DNA of 20,762 nucleotides. Origin: Collinsella sp. GTDB taxonomy: Bacteria; Actinomycetota; Coriobacteriia; Coriobacteriales; Coriobacteriaceae. The notes beneath the pieces were generated by a model. That model ran no database searches and had not been told where the DNA came from. It saw only the letters and a program-made list of their open reading frames with translations. Each line of letters begins with the position of its first letter. Position 1 is the first letter of the stretch. Position numbers and translations under genes: made by a program. The stretch covers positions 1 through 20,762 of the forward strand of contig DXMG01000021.1 in assembly GCA_019414325.1 (NCBI GenBank). The letters run 5' to 3'. Below, in pieces: positions 7,121-12,945 of the stretch.

Positions 7121-7126
7121 ATAAAA

Positions 7127-7765
7127 ATGATCTGGTTTACCAGCGACACCCACTTCGGGCATGAGAACGTGCTGAAGTTCACCGACCGCCCGTGGGAGAC
7201 GATTTGGCAGATGAACGACGCCATCGTCGACAACATCAACGGCAAGGTTGCCGTGGACGACGAGCTCTACATCCTGGGGGATTTCTCATTCAAGATGACC
7301 GCCCAGGACGCCTACGGGCTGCGCAAGCAGATCGCCTGCAGGCGCATCCACCTCGTCCCGGGAAACCACGACAAGGACTGGACCCAGCCGGCGGTCACGG
7401 GCGCCTTCACCGTGGAGCCGCCGATCTGCGTGCTCAAGATCGACGGGCAGAAGATCGTCCTGAGCCATTACCCCATGGCCGACTGGCAGGGCATGAACCA
7501 TGGATCGTGGCACCTCCACGGGCACATCCACAGCAGCGGCGGCGCGTACAACGAGTTCAACCGCAAGCAGGGCCTTCTGCGCTACGACGTCGGTTGCGAT
7601 GCCAACGGGCACTCCCCGGTGAGCCTCGATGAGCTGAGGGAATGGTTCGCCGGAGTCGACGAGCCGTGCGGCCGGGTGAAATGGCCCTGGTGGGTCAACG
7701 AGACCGGCGACAGACAGGTCGAGCGCGAGCTGGCGGCGTACAAGAGGGAAGAGGTGATTCGATGA
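7127..7765 (+). CDS. Calcineurin-like metallophosphoesterase (YfcE-like)
   Basis: Encodes 212 residues from the ATG at 7127, which has AAGGAG 8 bases upstream. A GTG at 6989 would add 46 codons, but it has no ribosome site and would span the leader hairpins. The dimetal site is complete: Asp7-Thr-His9 (SDTHFGH), Asp52 (GDFS), Asn80-His81 (GNHD), His114 (SHYP), and His133/His135 (HGHIH). This predicts a soluble cytoplasmic phosphodiesterase or phosphomonoesterase using Mn/Fe/Zn. The substrate cannot be told; members of the superfamily act on cyclic nucleotides, nucleic acids, dinucleotides or proteins. Such proteins are common on phages and mobile elements. It is the first gene of a three-gene operon; its stop overlaps the next start (ATGA), so translation is coupled. 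Confidence 0.85.
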   Translation: MIWFTSDTHFGHENVLKFTDRPWETIWQMNDAIVDNINGKVAVDDELYILGDFSFKMTAQDAYGLRKQIACRRIHLVPGNHDKDWTQPAVTGAFTVEPPICVLKIDGQKIVLSHYPMADWQGMNHGSWHLHGHIHSSGGAYNEFNRKQGLLRYDVGCDANGHSPVSLDELREWFAGVDEPCGRVKWPWWVNETGDRQVERELAAYKREEVIR

Positions 7766-8487
7766 CGGTCTATGTGACGGGCGACATCCACGGTGGGCTC
7801 GACATGCAAAAGCTCCGCGACTGGGAGCTTGGCGATAGTCTTACCAGCGACGACTGTCTCATCGTTGCCGGTGACTTTGGCTTTCCGTGGGACTTTTCTG
7901 CCGAGGAATGCGCCGACATCGCTTGGCTGGAGTCGCGCCCCTACACGGTACTGTTCGTCGACGGCAACCACGAGCGCTTCGATCACTGGGAGGAGCGCCC
8001 CATGGAGCCGTGGCATGGCGGGCTGACGCAGCGCCTGTCGGACACCTCGCCCATTCGGCGCCTGACGCGCGGCGAGGTCTTTGAGCTCGACGGTTCGACA
8101 ATCTTCACCATGGGCGGTGCCACGAGCGTGGACAGGGAATACCGCGTGCCGTATTCCAGTTGGTGGCCTCAGGAGCTCCCGGATGAGTGCGAATTCGATG
8201 CCGCGCGGGCAAAGCTCGACGAGGTCGGCTGGAAGGTCGACTGCGTCATCACCCATACCTGCGCCACGCGTATGCTCTCGCCGACGCTCTACCCGGACCC
8301 AGGCTGGGAACGCCCTGATGTGGACCGGCTGACCGGATTCCTCGATGAGCTCGAGGACCGCCTGGACTATAAGCACTGGTATTACGGCCATTTTCACCGA
8401 GACGGCAACCCGGACGAACGGCACACGGTGCTGTATGACCGAATCGTGAGACTCGGGGACAAACTCCTGCCGTGGGGTGCGTACTGA
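7762..8487 (+). CDS. Metallophosphoesterase, PPP-like, paralog 1
   Basis: Encodes 241 residues. The ATG overlaps the previous stop as ATGA, with GAGGTGA just upstream. Motifs: GDIHG (7-11), GDFGF (37-41, where PPP phosphatases have GDxxDRG), GNHE (68-71), a His in VITHTCA, and YYGHFHRDG. These are the ligands of the PPP/ApaH-like branch, but the Arg of the DRG motif is absent, so classical protein phosphatase activity is doubtful. The C-terminal half keeps an aromatic motif (SSWWPQELP) shared with the next gene. The substrate is unknown. It is clearly related to the gene at 8487 and more distantly to the one at 7127. Confidence 0.85.
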   Translation: MTVYVTGDIHGGLDMQKLRDWELGDSLTSDDCLIVAGDFGFPWDFSAEECADIAWLESRPYTVLFVDGNHERFDHWEERPMEPWHGGLTQRLSDTSPIRRLTRGEVFELDGSTIFTMGGATSVDREYRVPYSSWWPQELPDECEFDAARAKLDEVGWKVDCVITHTCATRMLSPTLYPDPGWERPDVDRLTGFLDELEDRLDYKHWYYGHFHRDGNPDERHTVLYDRIVRLGDKLLPWGAY

Positions 8488-9209
8488 TGACGGTCTATGT
8501 GACAGGCGACGTGCACGGCAGGGCCGAGTACGGGTCCAGCCGGTTTGCATTCAATAATTGGCCGCTGGGCCGGACCCTGACGCGCGATGACGCGGTGATC
8601 GTGGCCGGCGACTTCGGCTTTGTCTGGGACGGCTCGAATGCTGAGAGGTATTGGCTCGATTGGTTTGAGTCAAAACCATGGACCACGTGTTTCGTAGACG
8701 GCAACCACGAGAACCACCGGATGCTGGCAGAACTGCCGGTGCGGGAGTGGAACGGCGGCTTCGTCCATGAGGCGCGACCGCACGTGCTGCACCTGATGCG
8801 CGGAGAGGTGTTCGATATCGACGGGTTCACAGTCCTTGCCATGGGCGGCGCCGCGAGCAACGACAGGCAGTATCGCAAGGAGGGGAGGAGCTGGTGGCCC
8901 GAGGAGATGCCGAGCGAGGAAGAGATGGACCACTGCCGCGCCTCGCTCAACCGCGTAGGCTGGAGGGTCGACTACGTGGTGAGTCACGAGGCTCCTGCTG
9001 CCCTGGCTAGAGAGCTGTGCCGCGAGCGCGGACGTGAGTGCGGCGGGGATACGCTGCAAACTTTCCTGGGCGAGCTCGACGGGCGGCTCGACTATCGCAT
9101 CTGGCTCTTCGGGCATTACCACGGCGACGAATGGCGCGACGACAGGCATCGCCTGGTCTATCGAGACATCGTGCCGATCGAAAGTGCTGCGCCCGGTTCT
9201 CAGTTCTAG
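8487..9209 (+). CDS. Metallophosphoesterase, PPP-like, paralog 2
   Basis: Encodes 240 residues. The start shares one base with the previous stop (TGATG). It is a diverged tandem duplicate of the 7762 gene: both begin MTVYVTGD and share GDFGF, VDGNHE, RGEVF, MGGA-S-D-YR, WWP-E-P, VGW-VD, ELD/ELE-RLDY and GH-H in the same order, and their first 17 bases are identical. Metal ligands: GDVHG (7-11), Asp42, Asn73-His74, the His in VVSHEAP and GHYHGD. The ATG at 8472 is rejected because it lies within the previous gene and lacks a ribosome site. The stop codon TAG lies inside the left arm of the hairpin at 9205-9243. Substrate unknown. Confidence 0.85.
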   Translation: MTVYVTGDVHGRAEYGSSRFAFNNWPLGRTLTRDDAVIVAGDFGFVWDGSNAERYWLDWFESKPWTTCFVDGNHENHRMLAELPVREWNGGFVHEARPHVLHLMRGEVFDIDGFTVLAMGGAASNDRQYRKEGRSWWPEEMPSEEEMDHCRASLNRVGWRVDYVVSHEAPAALARELCRERGRECGGDTLQTFLGELDGRLDYRIWLFGHYHGDEWRDDRHRLVYRDIVPIESAAPGSQF

Positions 9210-9243
9210 AAACCCCCTAGAAATGCTCTAGAGGGTTTCTAGA
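9205..9243. other. Long hairpin between convergent genes, probable bidirectional RNA end
   Basis: TCTAGAAACCCCCTAGA (9205-9221) and TCTAGAGGGTTTCTAGA (9227-9243) form a 17-base stem with one mismatch and the loop AATGC. It contains the stop codon of the last phosphoesterase gene and lies 19 bases beyond the stop of the convergent coiled-coil gene. There is no T-tract on either strand, so it may stabilise or process 3' ends rather than terminate directly. The repeated TCTAGA makes each arm partly palindromic. Confidence 0.6.
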
Positions 9244-9262
9244 AAATTAGATGCTATGCGAC

Positions 9263-9841
9263 CTACTCATCCTTCATCTGGGTCATGGCCTCGACCTTGG
9301 CCTCGGCCGCGGTTGCCCGCTGCTCGGAGGCGGCGAGGCGGTCCTTGAGGGCGGCTACCGCGGCCATCAGGTCGTGCTGGGCCAGGAGCGCATCGCTCAG
9401 CTCGGCCTGGGCTTTCAACGCGGCGTCACGCTCGACGCGCAGGCGCTCGATCTCATCGGCCATGGCTTCAGCCTCGGCGCGGAGCTGAACGACCTGCCTG
9501 TCGAGCTCCTTAGCACGGGAGAAGTACCTGACGCTTGCGGCGTGGAGCTCGTTGTTCTCGAGCTCGAGGCTCGCGGTATCGAGCTCGAACTTCTCCTCTA
9601 TAAAGGCAATCCGCTCATTGCAGTCGGCCTCAAGTCTTTCGTTCCGATCCGTCGCCTCGACGAGCTTGCGGCTGAATTCATCCACCTGGGCCATGAGCAG
9701 TGCGTTCTCGGTCATGAGGTTGCCCGTCTCGCGCAGCAGCTTCTCCCGCCATGTCGCCTCGATCCGCTCGGCGGCCTCATCGAGGACGGACTTCACGCCG
9801 GGCGTCTCGCTGATTTTTCTCTCGTTTGGGTTGTCTGTCAT
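9263..9841 (-). CDS. Coiled-coil protein of unknown function
   Basis: Encodes 192 residues from the ATG at 9841, which has GGAG 9 bases upstream; the TTG at 9856 has no ribosome site. Almost the whole protein is Glu/Ala/Leu/Arg-rich heptad-like helix (LDEAAERIEATWREKL, AEAMADEIERLRVERDA, ALKDRLAASEQRATA), predicted to be a long dimeric coiled coil. No signal peptide, membrane segment or enzymatic motif is present. The gene is convergent with the phosphoesterase operon and separated from it by the hairpin, so it is a separate transcription unit. It could be a structural or scaffold protein of the element; no function is assigned. Confidence 0.7.
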   Translation of the reverse strand: MTDNPNERKISETPGVKSVLDEAAERIEATWREKLLRETGNLMTENALLMAQVDEFSRKLVEATDRNERLEADCNERIAFIEEKFELDTASLELENNELHAASVRYFSRAKELDRQVVQLRAEAEAMADEIERLRVERDAALKAQAELSDALLAQHDLMAAVAALKDRLAASEQRATAAEAKVEAMTQMKDE

Positions 9842-10103
9842 CGTGCGGCACTCCAATCAACAATGGGCATGGCTCCGCCATGCCGTACGGCTGGGAACAA
9901 ATACGCGGCCGCTGTTGAGTTGTGTTTGTCCTGCGCTTGGTGAGTTCTAAAAGCGTCTCAAGTCATGCGTTCACGCAGGTTTTCGATTGGAGAAATACCG
10001 CACGCTTTCATGGTATCACGTGCCTTAAAGACCATGAATGGACGGCCATATCGATTCGCTGAAAATGGCACCTACGACGTGCTGGTGGCAGGAGGTGAGG
10101 GCG

Positions 10104-10352
10104 TTAAAGATGTCGAGAATGATTATGGGAGTATTTTAGATGCAGGTATGAGAAAGGGTCGAATCGAAGTGTCTGGCCGGACGCCAATTGTCCGGGAACT
10201 GTTCCGGTTCGACCCTGCTTCATTTTACATCCGCGGCATGTTTTTGTAGACGCCTGGCGATTACCGACCTTCACGACCTCGATGACGGTTTCCCCGTCCT
10301 CGATTCTTGCCAGATTGCGGTGGACATCGCTGCGCGAACGGCCGGATATCAT
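10104..10352 (-). CDS. Doubtful small ORF with a faint Phd/YefM-like start
   Basis: Encodes 82 residues if real. The first 35 (MISGRSRSDVHRNLARIEDG, then ETVIEVVKVGNRQAS) recall the N-terminal pattern of Phd/YefM antitoxins, in which an N-L-R/K-I/L helix is followed by EDGE-V-I and a strand. After that it becomes low-quality sequence crossing the inverted repeats. The nearest purine-rich stretch (GAGGA) is 11 bases from the ATG, which is poor. It could be a remnant of an antitoxin gene, but chance is as likely. No toxin gene is adjacent. Confidence 0.2.
   Translation of the reverse strand: MISGRSRSDVHRNLARIEDGETVIEVVKVGNRQASTKTCRGCKMKQGRTGTVPGQLASGQTLRFDPFSYLHLKYSHNHSRHL
10155..10216. repeat. 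Nested inverted repeats, possible structured RNA or binding site
   Basis: The outer arms AGGGTCGAA (10155-10163) and TTCGACCCT (10208-10216) pair perfectly over 9 bp. Inside are CCGGAC/GTCCGG (10177-10182 with 10190-10195) and the near-palindrome GGAACTGTTCC (10195-10205). A run of five T follows at about 10241. Function unknown. Confidence 0.5.
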
Positions 10353-10353
10353 T

Positions 10354-10398
10354 TGAGCCAGAATCCTCTTCTATTGAAGCGGATTCTGGCTCAGTGGT
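10354..10398. terminator. Long perfect hairpin, probable terminator
   Basis: TGAGCCAGAATCC (10354-10366) and GGATTCTGGCTCA (10381-10393) are perfect complements; the inner CTTC/GAAG extends the stem to about 17 bp with a TATT loop. TTTTT follows on the plus strand within five bases. It lies downstream of the minus-strand winged-helix gene, where it could also stop that transcript, though the minus side lacks a T-tract. Confidence 0.5.
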
Positions 10399-10449
10399 TT
10401 TTAACTCGGTTGTTTGACAGAAGCCCACGTCGATAGTCGGTCTGTGGAC

Positions 10450-10836
10450 TTAAGATTTCGGGGGCTCCCAAGCGTTTTCGATCGCGGTGCGGTAGATTGC
10501 AGCGTAATTAAGCATCCAGCTGCCATCACCCGCTTTTTGAATAAACCCCTTATTCTTCAAAGAGGTATAGGCCCGGGAGATCGTGTTCTTACTTAGGTGG
10601 TAGCGCTCCTCAATCCATTTGCTTTTTGCGTAAAAGCCCATGGCTCGTTTGTTTTTGGAAGGATTTCCAAGCTTCCATACGAGGCCGAGGATGAGGCGCT
10701 CGGCAGCGACAGTGGTGGCACAACACGCCCAGTCGGGCACCGAAATAAAATTCGCGTTATCCATTTTCCTTCTAATCTCTCGTTGCTCAGTAACATCATC
10801 GGAAAATTTGTCGGAAATCGACGGTAGCTCGCTCAT
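10450..10836 (-). CDS. Winged-helix DNA-binding protein, replication- or control-type
   Basis: Encodes 128 residues from the ATG at 10836, which has AGGTGG 5 bases upstream; the GTG at 10845 is inside that ribosome site. Residues about 45-105 carry a helix-turn-helix and wing pattern: AERLILGLVWKLGN, FYAKSKWIEERYHLSKNTISRAYTSLKNKGFI. This pattern recurs in plasmid initiator N-termini and phage helix-turn-helix proteins. The short length suggests a regulator rather than a full initiator. It follows the excisionase-like gene after a 9-base gap, its ribosome site touching that gene's stop, so the two form an operon. Likely jobs are control of excision or replication of the excised circle. Confidence 0.65.
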   Translation of the reverse strand: MSELPSISDKFSDDVTEQREIRRKMDNANFISVPDWACCATTVAAERLILGLVWKLGNPSKNKRAMGFYAKSKWIEERYHLSKNTISRAYTSLKNKGFIQKAGDGSWMLNYAAIYRTAIENAWEPPKS

Positions 10837-10845
10837 GTTTACCAC

Positions 10846-11091
10846 CTAGTCAAGGTGGGCGGTACGACCTTCAAGCTGCTTGAAAAGCTCATAAAACGAG
10901 CTTTCAAACATGTAATTCGAGCGATGGATTTGGATGAGCTTGCCGGACTCGCGCATGAATTTGCGTGCGGTGTTTTCGCTCCAGCCAGTGAGTTCGCGGA
11001 TATCGTTAACGCGGAGCAACCGATCGCACTGAGCGGCACCAGTGGGGAAAGTCGGTGTGGACGCCTGAGTGCTAATCTTTGGAGTAGCCAT
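10846..11091 (-). CDS. Excisionase-like small helix-turn-helix protein
   Basis: Encodes 81 residues from the ATG at 11091 (AAAGGA 9 bases upstream). After a disordered Thr/Pro start, residues 23-75 have the MerR/Xis-like pattern LLRVNDIRELTGWSENTARK, then a wing (IQIHRSNYMF) and a C-terminal helix. Its size, strand and position beside the integrase fit a recombination directionality factor that promotes excision. It is the first gene of a two-gene unit with the winged-helix protein. A general small regulator is the alternative. Confidence 0.65.
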   Translation of the reverse strand: MATPKISTQASTPTFPTGAAQCDRLLRVNDIRELTGWSENTARKFMRESGKLIQIHRSNYMFESSFYELFKQLEGRTAHLD

Positions 11092-11113
11092 GATGAGCTA
11101 TCCTTTCAATGAG

Positions 11114-11165
11114 GGCCCTCCCTGTGCTTGTAAGACTTACCAGGTTCATAAGCACTTGGGGGGCC
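11114..11165 (-). promoter_or_regulatory. Large leader hairpin upstream of the excisionase-like gene
   Basis: The arms 11114-11129 and 11150-11165 match at 13 of 16 positions, with GTGCTT/AAGCAC and GGCCC/GGGCC perfect. The loop holds a second palindrome, GTAAG-A-CTTAC (11130-11140). It lies 12 bases upstream of the ribosome site, so it would form in the 5' leader and could control read-through or translation. Confidence 0.45.
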
Positions 11166-11309
11166 GGTTTCTATGACTACATGCGTAGCCATCTGACAGC
11201 TTTAGCATGTATTAAAACTCATTAGTTGTCAATCAAATATAGCATCTACCTGCGGAAACGGTATTATAGTACCGTAATATTATGAATAAAACGATGAATG
11301 AAAAACATG
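11166..11309 (-). promoter_or_regulatory. AT-rich intergenic region, probable promoter and protein-binding sites
   Basis: On the minus strand a perfect TTGACA (-35) lies at about 11227-11232, but the matching -10 is weak. A separate TATAAT (minus, near 11263) sits inside the palindrome CGGTA/TACCG (11260-11275). TAGCATGT (11202-11209) recurs inverted as ACATGCTA at about 11305-11312, and TAGCATCT occurs near 11240; these may be integrase or excisionase sites. Confidence 0.4.
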
Positions 11310-12557
11310 CTATTTCTCGCTTCTCTGTATATAGGCGTTGATGAAGTCTTCGTAGCCTTTAACTGCTTTTATTTCTGATTGTTGAACGAGGCTTGTATAC
11401 GTTTTGAGCGTGATATTGGGGTCCGCGTGGCCAAGAATACCTTGCACGCTTCTAACGTCCGATCCGTTCGCCAGCATAAAAGTGCTTACGCAATGCCTGA
11501 GCTGATGCGGGCAGATGCCCTTATATAGTTTTCCGCCAGTCGAATTATTCGGCTCATAGATTCCAAGATTGCAGCTAACTGCGAAATCGCGAAACCAATG
11601 GTTGAAGATGTAGTTCTTCATGTGACAGACAGTAGGGACCCCTTGCTCGACAGCAATATCGCTAATGATGGGAGTGCTGCCAGTCTGGGACAGCCCCAGA
11701 GAGGCCAGGAGCTCTTTTTGTATGGCTGACCATGATTGAAGACGTTCGGCCAGGGTTTCTCCAACGGGGATTTTGCGTTGGCTTTCTTGTGACTTGGGTG
11801 CCCTCAGTTCATGATCGTTGGTGTACTGCCTGTCAATTTTCAAGGTTTTATTGGCAGGGTCCCAATCGCGCCATTCGAGGCCCAGCATCTCGCCTTTTCG
11901 CATACCCGTATACACTAGTACTAGCGTACCAACAGCTTTGGCGGTGAGCTCAATGTGTTGAAGATGTGTGCATAGGGTAGCTACTTGGTCGATTGTCAGT
12001 GATTCTCTTTTGTTGCGTGGTCTGCGAACATGAACGGTAGCGCAGGGGTTTCGGTCAATTATTCTCTTTGCGACTGCATTCGACAGAATCTGACGCAGTT
12101 TTGCATTGATTCGTACAAGCTCTGATGGTTTGTATTTTCCCGTACGACGAGCTTCGGCATATGTTTCTTCGATTAGATCGGGAGTTAGCCCCTCAATTGT
12201 CTGAAACGCACCGAATAGGTCTTCGATATGCCTGCAATCGTACGCTTCTCTTTCATAGCTCGTTGGCGCAAGCTCGGTGTCCCTATTTTCATGAAAGGCC
12301 CAGCAGTAGGACGCAAGCAAAGTGGGCTTTTTAGTTTTAGTGATCGTGCCAGAGGAGTTGATTTCAGCCAGCTTGGCCTGCATTGCAGCCTTAGCTTCTG
12401 TTTTAGTCTTGCAACGAACTGTATAAGTTGGGGATCGTTTGTAACGCCCTGTCTTAGGGTCCTTGACCCCAAGGGAAAAATAATAGCGATAGGTGTTAGG
12501 TGATCTCTTGTCTTTCCAACACGTGCCTCTTCCGCTAATGAGTGGCTGTTCTGACAT
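11310..12557 (-). CDS. int: Tyrosine recombinase/integrase
   Basis: Encodes 415 residues from the ATG at 12557 (GGAG 7 bases upstream). Layout: an N-terminal arm-binding region (about 8-68, GTCWKDKRSPNTYRYYFSLG), a SAM-like core-binding domain (about 75-180) and a C-terminal catalytic domain. Catalytic residues are visible: Arg220 (YTGMRKGEM), Lys255 (PKSQESQRK), His351 and Arg354 (HQLRH), His377 (GHADP) and Tyr387 (KTYTSL). It cuts and rejoins DNA at the tRNA-Arg site to integrate and excise the element. The gene reads away from the attachment site, which is 193 bases upstream of its start. TTGAAT/ATTCAA flank the start-proximal leader and could be an operator. All parts look intact, so the element is probably still mobile. 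Confidence 0.95.
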   Translation of the reverse strand: MSEQPLISGRGTCWKDKRSPNTYRYYFSLGVKDPKTGRYKRSPTYTVRCKTKTEAKAAMQAKLAEINSSGTITKTKKPTLLASYCWAFHENRDTELAPTSYEREAYDCRHIEDLFGAFQTIEGLTPDLIEETYAEARRTGKYKPSELVRINAKLRQILSNAVAKRIIDRNPCATVHVRRPRNKRESLTIDQVATLCTHLQHIELTAKAVGTLVLVYTGMRKGEMLGLEWRDWDPANKTLKIDRQYTNDHELRAPKSQESQRKIPVGETLAERLQSWSAIQKELLASLGLSQTGSTPIISDIAVEQGVPTVCHMKNYIFNHWFRDFAVSCNLGIYEPNNSTGGKLYKGICPHQLRHCVSTFMLANGSDVRSVQGILGHADPNITLKTYTSLVQQSEIKAVKGYEDFINAYIQRSEK

Positions 12558-12749
12558 CTTTGCACTCCGTTTCTTTGAATAGTTTTCAACAATTCAATGA
12601 GTGCAGTTTAGCTAAAGCTGTTAGTAATATGTTTGTAAAAGCGTAGGCGCAGCTACCGGAGGCAAAAGACACAAACTGCTATGTTTATCTGCGGTTATAT
12701 GATGTTCAATGATGCTTGATGAATGGTAGGGGGTAGCATTAAATCATAT
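12558..12749. promoter_or_regulatory. Integrase upstream region and attP-arm DNA
   Basis: This 190-base AT-rich stretch separates the integrase start from the core site and has no gene. It should hold the integrase promoter (a TTTACA -35-like box near 12635 on the minus strand, with a poor -10) and arm-type integrase sites. The imperfect direct repeats ATGATGTTCA, ATGATGCTTG and ATGAATGG (about 12700-12727) are candidates. Confidence 0.45.
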
Positions 12750-12794
12750 CTCCTAAAGCGGGTGTCGACGGTTCGAATCCGCCCGGGGGCACCA
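12750..12794 (+). pseudogene. 3' fragment of tRNA-Arg(CCT), element attachment site (att)
   Basis: Seen in order: anticodon loop CTCCTAA (anticodon CCT at 12752-12754), 3' anticodon stem AGCGG, variable loop GTGTC, T-arm GACGG-TTCGAAT-CCGCC, acceptor 3' strand CGGGGGC, discriminator A and encoded CCA (12792-12794). The preceding bases cannot pair as the 5' anticodon stem, which should be CCGCT, and there is no D-arm or GCCCCCG 5' acceptor strand. Hence this is only the displaced 3' end, and the crossover lies at or just before the anticodon loop. The T-stem has an A-C mismatch at its second pair. An intact copy should be at the other end of the element. The native terminator follows. Confidence 0.85.
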
Positions 12795-12805
12795 GAGATT
12801 TGCCG

Positions 12806-12835
12806 AGCCCGGTACCACCACGGTGCCGGGCTTTT
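12806..12835 (+). terminator. Native terminator of the tRNA-Arg gene
   Basis: AGCCCGGTACC (12806-12816) and GGTGCCGGGCT (12822-12832) pair over 11 bp with one G-T wobble, loop ACCAC, then TTTT. After integration it is separated from the tRNA promoter. Confidence 0.85.
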
Positions 12836-12852
12836 CTGGTTCAATGCCATAT

Positions 12853-12893
12853 CAAAAATGAAGCGCCCGCTTGCTGGGGGAGCAAGCGGGCGC
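12853..12893 (-). terminator. Terminator of the pknB operon
   Basis: GCGCCCGCTTGCT (12863-12875) and AGCAAGCGGGCGC (12881-12893) form a perfect 13-bp stem with a five-base loop. In the minus direction TTCATTTTTG follows the stem, giving the T-run. It lies 53 bases after the pknB stop. Confidence 0.88.
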
Positions 12894-12945
12894 CTGTGAG
12901 CGAATATGTTTGCGGCGAGAGCCGTAATGAGCGGTTGGGTGGCGA

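Larger units (their letters stand above)
9857..10449. other. Gene-poor stretch rich in inverted repeats
   Basis: No convincing gene with a ribosome site is seen on either strand. Inverted repeats are GGCATGG/CCATGCC (9866-9884), the nested set at 10155-10216 and the long hairpin at 10354-10393. Two weak frames exist: 9965-10249 plus and 10104-10352 minus. The stretch may hold regulatory RNA, an origin for the excised circle or decayed genes; it lies just downstream of a winged-helix gene. Confidence 0.4.
1..12794. mobile_element. Integrated mobilizable element (IME-like), right part only
   Basis: The stretch contains a tyrosine integrase, an excisionase-like protein, a MobC-like protein, a relaxase, a candidate oriT and cargo genes, and it ends at a 3' tRNA-Arg fragment. 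The chromosomal operon starts just beyond. This is the usual layout when an element recombines into a tRNA gene: it restores the tRNA at one junction and leaves the displaced 3' end at the other. The matching left junction, expected to be an intact plus-strand tRNA-Arg(CCT), is not in the window. No conjugation pore genes are visible, so it is called mobilizable rather than self-transmissible, but genes to the left of the window could change that. Base use varies between cargo blocks: the coiled-coil gene is GC-rich, while the integrase/excisionase region is AT-richer. Confidence 0.85.

Noticed and set aside
6989..7126. 46-codon N-terminal extension of the first phosphoesterase
   Set aside because: No ribosome site precedes the GTG at 6989, the segment contains two hairpins, and the ATG at 7127 has an ideal SD and directly begins the catalytic strand.
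9965..10249. Plus-strand frame of 94 codons
   Set aside because: No ribosome site, no recognisable motif, and it crosses nested inverted repeats.
11073..11149. Mini-frame on the minus strand in the excisionase leader (about 25 codons) as a leader peptide
   Set aside because: No ribosome site before its ATG; it lies within the hairpin and overlaps the real start by chance.
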